Source: Fusarium oxysporum f. sp. lycopersici 4287
Taxonomy: Eukaryota; Ascomycota; Sordariomycetes; Hypocreales; Nectriaceae
Reading direction: 5' to 3'
DNA length: 64,000 nucleotides
Assembly: GCF_000149955.1 (NCBI RefSeq)
Contig: NC_030995.1
Coordinates: 2,311,453-2,375,452, forward strand
This document shows, piece by piece, positions 58,828 through 64,000 of the stretch (position 1 is its first letter; each line of letters begins with the position of its first letter). The notes beneath the pieces are model-generated. The model worked only from the letters and a program-made list of their open reading frames with translations, had not been told where the DNA came from and did not search any database. Made by a program: the position numbers and the translations under genes.

Positions 58828-59357
58828 GCTTGCGTTGACTGGGTCGTTTGTATGCACAGCTACCTAGGGTCAAGCAAGGTCTTGTTTGTGTTCAGGACTC
58901 GTACACTGATGTGATGGCACGTAGCCCGCCAAACTCAACATCTAGGCTTGCCTTTTATTATGTCTACGCATACTGCTTTATCCGTGTTTCAATTACAATT
59001 CCCACTTCTTTAGTCAATTAGGCTGTTTCTGACCAGCGGCACTGGCCGGTTATACCGGCTATTAGATGGCAACTAGATGGATCAACATCAACCGCCCGAA
59101 CCAAATCAGATGACCCACAAATTTGGCCACTTGATTACGCGGGGGTTGGTGCAGGGATCTCCTATGCACAAGTCGATCAAGGCAACATAATTTGTCGCGC
59201 TTATATATTAACTACCAGTTAGCCTACCGTTGGTAATTGTCCAAGCCTTTCCTGGCCTATAGTTCATATCGCAAATTTTAGGTTGAGTTTTCCGACAGCG
59301 GCCAGATACAGATCATCATCTCATTCGACTGTGCCTTTATATCCTATACCAATATTC
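58828..59357. promoter_or_regulatory. Divergent promoter region of the SDR and GH-like genes
   Basis: Only 530 bases separate the two starts. A TATATATTAA stretch lies near 59202-59211, about 150 bases before the GH-like gene start. There is a CCGGTTATACCGG near-palindrome at 59046-59058. Confidence 0.45.
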
Positions 59358-61451
59358 ATGAGCGCACCAACCAGAACCATGACCGTCGCTGCACCAACTC
59401 CTCGCCAATGGTGGCACGAGCCGTTCTCGGTTGTCCAGACCAACCTCCGCGAGATTGACGCGGGAATGGACGTTGACGACGTGGCCCATTGGATCAAGGA
59501 CTTTGGCGCGACAGCTTGGCTTTGTGGAGTGGGTGGCATACAGGCCCAATACCCCTCTGACCTGGCTTTCCAGACGCGCAATCCGAACTTAGCCGAGAGG
59601 GCCAGCGGCGACCTTGTCGGCGATGCTCTCGCCGCAGCCCATGCCAAGGGGCTCAAGTTCCTCGCCCGCATGGATTTCTCAAAGATTGCCCCTCACGTGG
59701 CTGCCGAGCATCCTGAGTGGTGTTATGTCTCTCCGCTGGGTAATCTTCAGGAACACACAGCCGGCCTCGTCTCGGTTTGCCCTTCTGGGGGTTATTATCA
59801 GGAACACATTTTCGATATCCTCCAGGAGGTGACGGAACGCTACAAGATTGATGGCATGTTCTTCAACTGGGCCACCATGAACGAGGAAGACTATTACAAG
59901 GTGTACCACGGCGTCTGCCATTGCGTCAATTGCCAGTCATTATGGCTCGAGTTTGCACGAGGTCTTGAAATGCCAAAAGGACCACAAGATATCAATTACG
60001 GGATCTGGCTTATCTTCAGCCGAAACATCATAGATGATATTACGGCAAAGATACGCGATTTTATTGCTAAGAGACTCCCTGAAACAGCCCTTATCAGGGG
60101 GAAAGCAGCTGATATTATCTACCAAGAGTCAAATAACGAAATTGGCCGAGAGTTTTGGCATCATTCAACCTCGGAATGGATTAGCTCTTGGATATCTTAT
60201 CGGCCAAACGTACCCGTATTAGCTAATTCGACGTGTTTTATCGATATGAGGTACCGCATGGCCGGAGAAGAGCCAGCCCAGTTTGCCCAATACTTGATCC
60301 AATGCATTTCTCGCGGGGGTACACCCTCTACCTACATGATGGGAACACCAGGAAAGATTCCATACCCCTGCCTGGACGTCGCTGCAGATATAACCCGGTT
60401 CCATACCCAGTATCATGATACATACCGCAACTTCGTGCCTTGCGCGCTCACCGGGCTCGTGCGGCCGGATCGCGGATACATGGCAGGGCGGAGCTATCAG
60501 CAATCCTTATCTGAGTTCCGGGGATTATACTCGGCCTTGCAAGAGATGCATATTCCTTTCGACGTAGTAGCACTCGAGCATCTGCCTGGGTTGGAGGCAA
60601 ACTTGAGTCTTTCCCGTTATAAGAACCTGATACTGCCCGATCTGCGTGATGTTCCTCCAGAATCCGCCAGCATTTTCGATCGCTGGGTCGAGCAAACGGG
60701 CGGTGTCTTAATTTGCACGGGATCGTCAGGCCAAGAGGAAGCTGGTTCAATCCAACTCAAGTGCCTTCCCGTTCGCCGACGCCGCGCTGTTGTGGCCGAG
60801 GGCAGACTGTTATGGTCCTCATATGTGGCGCCACTCCAGAAGAAGAAGGGAATTCACTACTACAACGGCCCTATGATCCCCCTTTTTGGGGCGGCCAACT
60901 ATTTTGAGTGGAAGGAAGATAGTGTCAAGAGTCACAAGACACTTTCCCGAGCACCCTTTGCTCCCCCGGAAAAGGCCTACGGTAATATCGAGATCGACCA
61001 TCCAGGTTATGGTATGGCACAATACGGTTCTGGGAAAGGTGTTATGATTCCTTTTACCGTTGGAAGGGGTTATCGAGAAACTGGACTTAGTTGTCAGCGT
61101 GACTTTTTCCTGCAGGTATTCAGACAGTATAGCACACCCGAGAAGCTCACATTCAACCTTGCTGAACAAGTTGAGATAACTCTGCATCGGAGTGGCGATA
61201 AGCTTGTCGTCCATCTTGTCAATATGTCCGGCGCTCGGAGGCTCAACTTTGGTAGTCACATTCCAATTGAGCAGGGCTCGATCAAGATAGAAGGAGATTC
61301 CCTCGGAGTGTCGGCGCGAGCTTTGAGGATGGATCAGAAGCTAGAGGTCAACGATGGAACAATCAGCTTACCACGACTAGATCTATTTGAAGTGGTGGTT
61401 ATAGAGGGAGTAGTGGAGAATCTACAAAACGGAGTGACACATTTAACATAG
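59358..61451 (+). CDS. Bacterial-type glycoside-hydrolase-like protein (GHL6 plus GH42-trimerisation-like domain)
   Basis: Intronless, 697 residues from the ATG at 59358 (an upstream open stretch starts only with TTG). The N-terminal TIM-barrel half resembles hypothetical glycosyl hydrolase 6: 'WWHEPFSVVQTNLREIDAG', 'HAKGLKFLARMDFSKI', 'HPEWCYVSPLGN', 'DGMFFNWATMNEEDYYK' and 'YHGVCHCVNCQSLW'. The middle resembles a beta-galactosidase trimerisation domain ('FDVVALEHLPGL', 'LILPDLRDVPPESA'). The C terminus is a small sandwich ('DKLVVHLVNMSGAR'). There is no signal peptide, so it should act inside the cell on an imported oligosaccharide. The best-known relatives, as far as I recall, are bacterial; together with the absence of introns this suggests transfer into fungi. 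Candidate catalytic acids are the Asp/Glu residues in the 'DGMFFNW..NEED' stretch. Substrate unknown. Confidence 0.85.
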   Translation: MSAPTRTMTVAAPTPRQWWHEPFSVVQTNLREIDAGMDVDDVAHWIKDFGATAWLCGVGGIQAQYPSDLAFQTRNPNLAERASGDLVGDALAAAHAKGLKFLARMDFSKIAPHVAAEHPEWCYVSPLGNLQEHTAGLVSVCPSGGYYQEHIFDILQEVTERYKIDGMFFNWATMNEEDYYKVYHGVCHCVNCQSLWLEFARGLEMPKGPQDINYGIWLIFSRNIIDDITAKIRDFIAKRLPETALIRGKAADIIYQESNNEIGREFWHHSTSEWISSWISYRPNVPVLANSTCFIDMRYRMAGEEPAQFAQYLIQCISRGGTPSTYMMGTPGKIPYPCLDVAADITRFHTQYHDTYRNFVPCALTGLVRPDRGYMAGRSYQQSLSEFRGLYSALQEMHIPFDVVALEHLPGLEANLSLSRYKNLILPDLRDVPPESASIFDRWVEQTGGVLICTGSSGQEEAGSIQLKCLPVRRRRAVVAEGRLLWSSYVAPLQKKKGIHYYNGPMIPLFGAANYFEWKEDSVKSHKTLSRAPFAPPEKAYGNIEIDHPGYGMAQYGSGKGVMIPFTVGRGYRETGLSCQRDFFLQVFRQYSTPEKLTFNLAEQVEITLHRSGDKLVVHLVNMSGARRLNFGSHIPIEQGSIKIEGDSLGVSARALRMDQKLEVNDGTISLPRLDLFEVVVIEGVVENLQNGVTHLT

Positions 61452-61939
61452 ATTCAATTATCTTCCTATTGTACTAAGGACCACTTGTAATTTAGTAAAC
61501 TACACAATTTCCGTCCGTGCATCTGCCACCTGTCGTCATTACTTTCATGAAGTTACATCCTATTAATAATTTCAGAAGAACAGATAATCGTCTAATTTAT
61601 TCTGGATCTAGATTCGCGAGGATTCCCCTTGCAACTGCGTTTTATAGAAGAAATAGCTAATTCTCTGGTTATAGACTGCAATATATTACCTACCGGTAAG
61701 CGCTAGGTTTATAACTTTATTAAGTTATAACCAGAGCTTAGATATATTTATTTTAAAAATATAACTATTAGAAAGAAAACTATAAATATTTATTAATTAA
61801 TTATAGCTAGTTTAGGCTTATATAAAATATAATTATAAACGATAATATTTAATTAGATAATATTTAAAACTTTAATAAAACCGGCTTTATAATAGGCATT
61901 ATAATAGCCAGGATAGTTATTATAGGTTTAAAAAAATAT
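61452..61939. repeat. AT-rich block, RIP-like
   Basis: From about 61640 to 61940 the sequence is dominated by A, T and TA dinucleotides (runs such as TTTATTTTAAAAATATAA and ATTAATTAATTATAG). This is what repeat-induced point mutation leaves of a repeated element. It abuts the broken FAD-oxidase gene. No element type can be named. Confidence 0.6.
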
Positions 61940-62606
61940 TTATGACAGTTATCTCGGCAATAATACCAAGACAATCGCCTCCACCACGTATTGCCGTCAG
62001 CTTTTCACCACCTGCATCAACAAGCACATCTCCAGCATTGGCATACTTAGCGCCAATGATCTGGTCAACGCCCAGTCCATACTTGGTAGACAAAGGACTG
62101 TAACTTCCGAGTGTTGCCCAACCGACATACCCAACTGAAGCATTCGGCGCCTTAGCCTCTCATCAGTCAACATTAGTCCACACAGTGGTGTTGACTCACG
62201 TTGTTGTAATTAGCTCCTCGGCATCCAAAGCCTTCGCCAACTCCCGTGTAATGATCCCACCCCCAATATTAGCAGTCTTCTTATCCTCCGAAATATTGAC
62301 ATAGTTGATATTGCGCATATCGAAAGTCAAAGCACCATTGACTTGGCTTCTGCCAGTGCAATTATGTCCGCCTGAGCGAACCACAAAGTCGATATTGTGC
62401 GAAACGCAGAATCGAACTAGATCCTGAACGTCTGATGCATTTTGCGGCCTGGCGACGATGCTCGGAGAGCTGGAAGTCTTGATGAAGGATTTCGTAATAT
62501 CGGTCCACTCTGCATCGCCAGGCAGGATGACTTTGATGTTTGGATATTCGGCGGTGAAGGCTTGGAAGACACTGGGGAGGGAGTCTGAATTGCTAATGGT
62601 GGTCAT
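61940..62606 (-). pseudogene. Truncated FAD-linked oxidase (berberine-bridge-enzyme-like) gene
   Basis: The N-terminal FAD-binding domain is recognisable from the ATG at 62606: 'PSIVARPQNASDVQDLVRF', 'FVVRSGGHNCTGRS' with the flavin-linking His, and 'NIGGGIITRELAKAL'. A GTGAGT donor near 62199 opens an intron, but no acceptor keeps the frame exactly. The reading resumes as 'APNASVGYVGWATLGSYSP', 'KYGLGVDQIIGAKY' and 'EKLTAIRGGGDCLG', then 'IIAEITVIN' before dissolving into the AT-rich block at about 61945. The whole substrate domain and C-terminal BBE segment (about 250 residues) are missing. The gene cannot make a complete oxidase. Confidence 0.8.
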
Positions 62607-63651
62607 GGTGAGATGAGCTTGGTGATGCTGTGAGAGCAGGAGTGTAGATGGATGAGCAAGAAAGGCCCGGTGGCTCTTTATATTCCATTAGACCCGAGGG
62701 TAATCATCGAGATCCCCGCTTCAAATCACCCGGGTCTTGTCAGTCTCATGTGGATTTACTCCGCCTTGGTAACTTAGCTGGTCTTCGTGGCATGGCTTTG
62801 CCAAGGTTTGGCATAACTTGATAATACCATGGCAGACAAAGTTCAGCAGTGACTGTATCACATTCGCTAAACTCTCGGTATTCGGTACTTGTTCGAATCA
62901 TCCGTCTTATGCTAAACATCGAAGGCGTTTCCCAGATCGAGAGCCCTACCGTGAAAAAGACATCATGATGTGATAGTAGAACTGCATCAGTTACACCGCC
63001 TCCACCAATTCAGTATGATGCTTATCCGGAATCAATGCTATAAGGCGCCACTTACGTAATTGTATTTCCTGATATGGGTTTTCGTATTTCCTTCGCTGTT
63101 TGTCCCCTGCTTAAAAGTCCGACGAAGGCCGCAATCAGGCTATAGCGGAATTCTGCGCTGACTCGGCGCAGAATGGACTGATCCATATCCCTGATGTCTT
63201 GAGATGAGCGTGACTGAACGCTTGTTTATGAAAGGATAGCGTTGATTCAAATTCCTCAAGACCTAGAGTTTGAACCGTACCAGTTGAAATCTACATATAC
63301 ACCCAGTAAAGACCAGTCTGCCTATCTCCAATGATTTCAATCCCCAAGCACGGCGGAGACCTAACCCGTCTGTGCAAGGTCTCAGCGTGCGTTAAAGGCT
63401 TAAAGCTTAAGTGAATGAATCTAGTAGTGTGTAACCTATAAGTGCTAAGACTTATGCGAGGGCCATCAGGCGTGTTTACTTTCCTGTGAAAAAGAGAGAG
63501 AATGGGCCAGGGAAAGAATAAGAGACAGGATTTACACAAGAAGTTCGGTGCAAGAGGTCATTCCATATATAGAACAAGAACCGGTCTATTTAATCTCTCC
63601 CTAAATTTATCCACTAAAACAACATCTCCCCATGTTGACTATAATAGAGCC
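62607..63651. other. Intergenic region, about 1.05 kb
   Basis: No gene supported. It holds the promoter of the broken oxidase and the 3' side of the NmrA-like gene. Confidence 0.5.
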
Positions 63652-64000
63652 TTAGTTGCTGGTCGTCATATACTCAGCCAAATTGTGGACAGCCATGAAA
63701 TCCTCCCACTTCATCAGATCAAGGCCAGGAAGCTAGATAGAATATGAGAAAGACAAATTTTCAGATACATAGTCCTCTTGGAATAGCTTACCTCATTAGC
63801 TTGCAAGAATTCAGGACGAGCATAGATCATGCCAAAGTCTCGAAAGATCAGCAACTGCTCTGTGAAGTCCAAAGCACATGTGTCGTCCATCTTGCTCTTT
63901 AGAATGGATTGGAACTCCTCGGAAGAGAGCTCATTGTAGCGTATGTCGATTCCGTAGGCTTTGGATAGTCAGCGACCCAACGTTCTCGCTCCTGGTCATC
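63652..64000 (-). CDS. NmrA-like family protein, C-terminal part only
   Basis: The gene runs off the window edge. Visible exons are 63958-63792 and 63732-63652 (stop TAA at 63652-63654), joined by a 59-base GTAAGC...CTAG intron. Readable text includes 'YGIDIRYNELSSEEFQSILK', 'FTEQLLIFRDFGMIYARPE' and 'LPGLDLMKWEDFM', which suits the C-terminal substrate-side region of NmrA-like NAD(P)-binding proteins. Upstream, 64000-63959 reads 'ERERWVADYPK' in a different frame, and joins the next text sensibly only with a one-base shift. The gap is too short for an intron with a donor inside the window, so either the intron starts outside or the gene carries a frameshift. Confidence 0.55.

Noticed and set aside
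1..64000. CRISPR arrays, rRNA, tRNA, or a PKS/NRPS backbone gene
   Set aside because: None seen. No regular repeat-spacer array, no convincing tRNA A/B box pair, and no megasynthase motifs on either strand.

Overview
The window reads as nuclear DNA of a filamentous ascomycete, most likely Fusarium or a close relative (inferred from gene content, not from a search). Genes carry short introns of about 45-95 bases with CTAAC/CTGAC-like branch sites. Fungal families are plentiful: Zn2Cys6 regulators, a HET-domain protein, fungal secreted PLA2, Rds1, PL3 pectate lyase, P450 and MFS sugar porters. Exon coordinates were worked out by hand from splice signals and reading phase.

Left part (1 to about 27.2 kb) is compact and mostly intact. 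In order it holds: PL3 pectate lyase, secreted isochorismatase-fold hydrolase, MDR oxidoreductase, Zn2Cys6 regulator, P450, secreted phospholipase A2, PEBP-family protein, an unknown protein, a HET-domain gene, a flavin monooxygenase, secreted Rds1-like protein, hemerythrin-like protein and pyrroline-5-carboxylate reductase. Several of these are secreted and suit a plant-associated life style.

Right part (27.2 to 64 kb) looks accessory. Gaps are long, and some carry broken sequence: a degenerate second copy of a neighbouring membrane-protein gene, a dead GH32 gene, a transposase-like scrap, an AT-rich block, and an FAD-oxidase gene cut off by that block. Between them lies an apparent carbohydrate-use island: MFS porter, dead GH32, seven-helix-like membrane protein, intact GH32 (minus), intact GH32 (plus), a second MFS porter divergent from a GH79 glucuronidase-like gene, a large Zn2Cys6 regulator, a D-2-hydroxyacid dehydrogenase, an SDR, and an intronless bacterial-looking glycoside-hydrolase-like gene.

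A working reading is two adjoining modules. The first (29-45 kb) acts on fructans: secreted GH32 enzymes release fructose or fructo-oligosaccharides and a porter imports sugar. The second (46-62 kb) acts on a glucuronic-acid-bearing glycan: GH79 and the GH-like enzyme cleave it, the porter imports product, two dehydrogenases process it, and the regulator controls the set. Substrates and co-regulation are inference. The window closes inside an NmrA-like gene on the minus strand.
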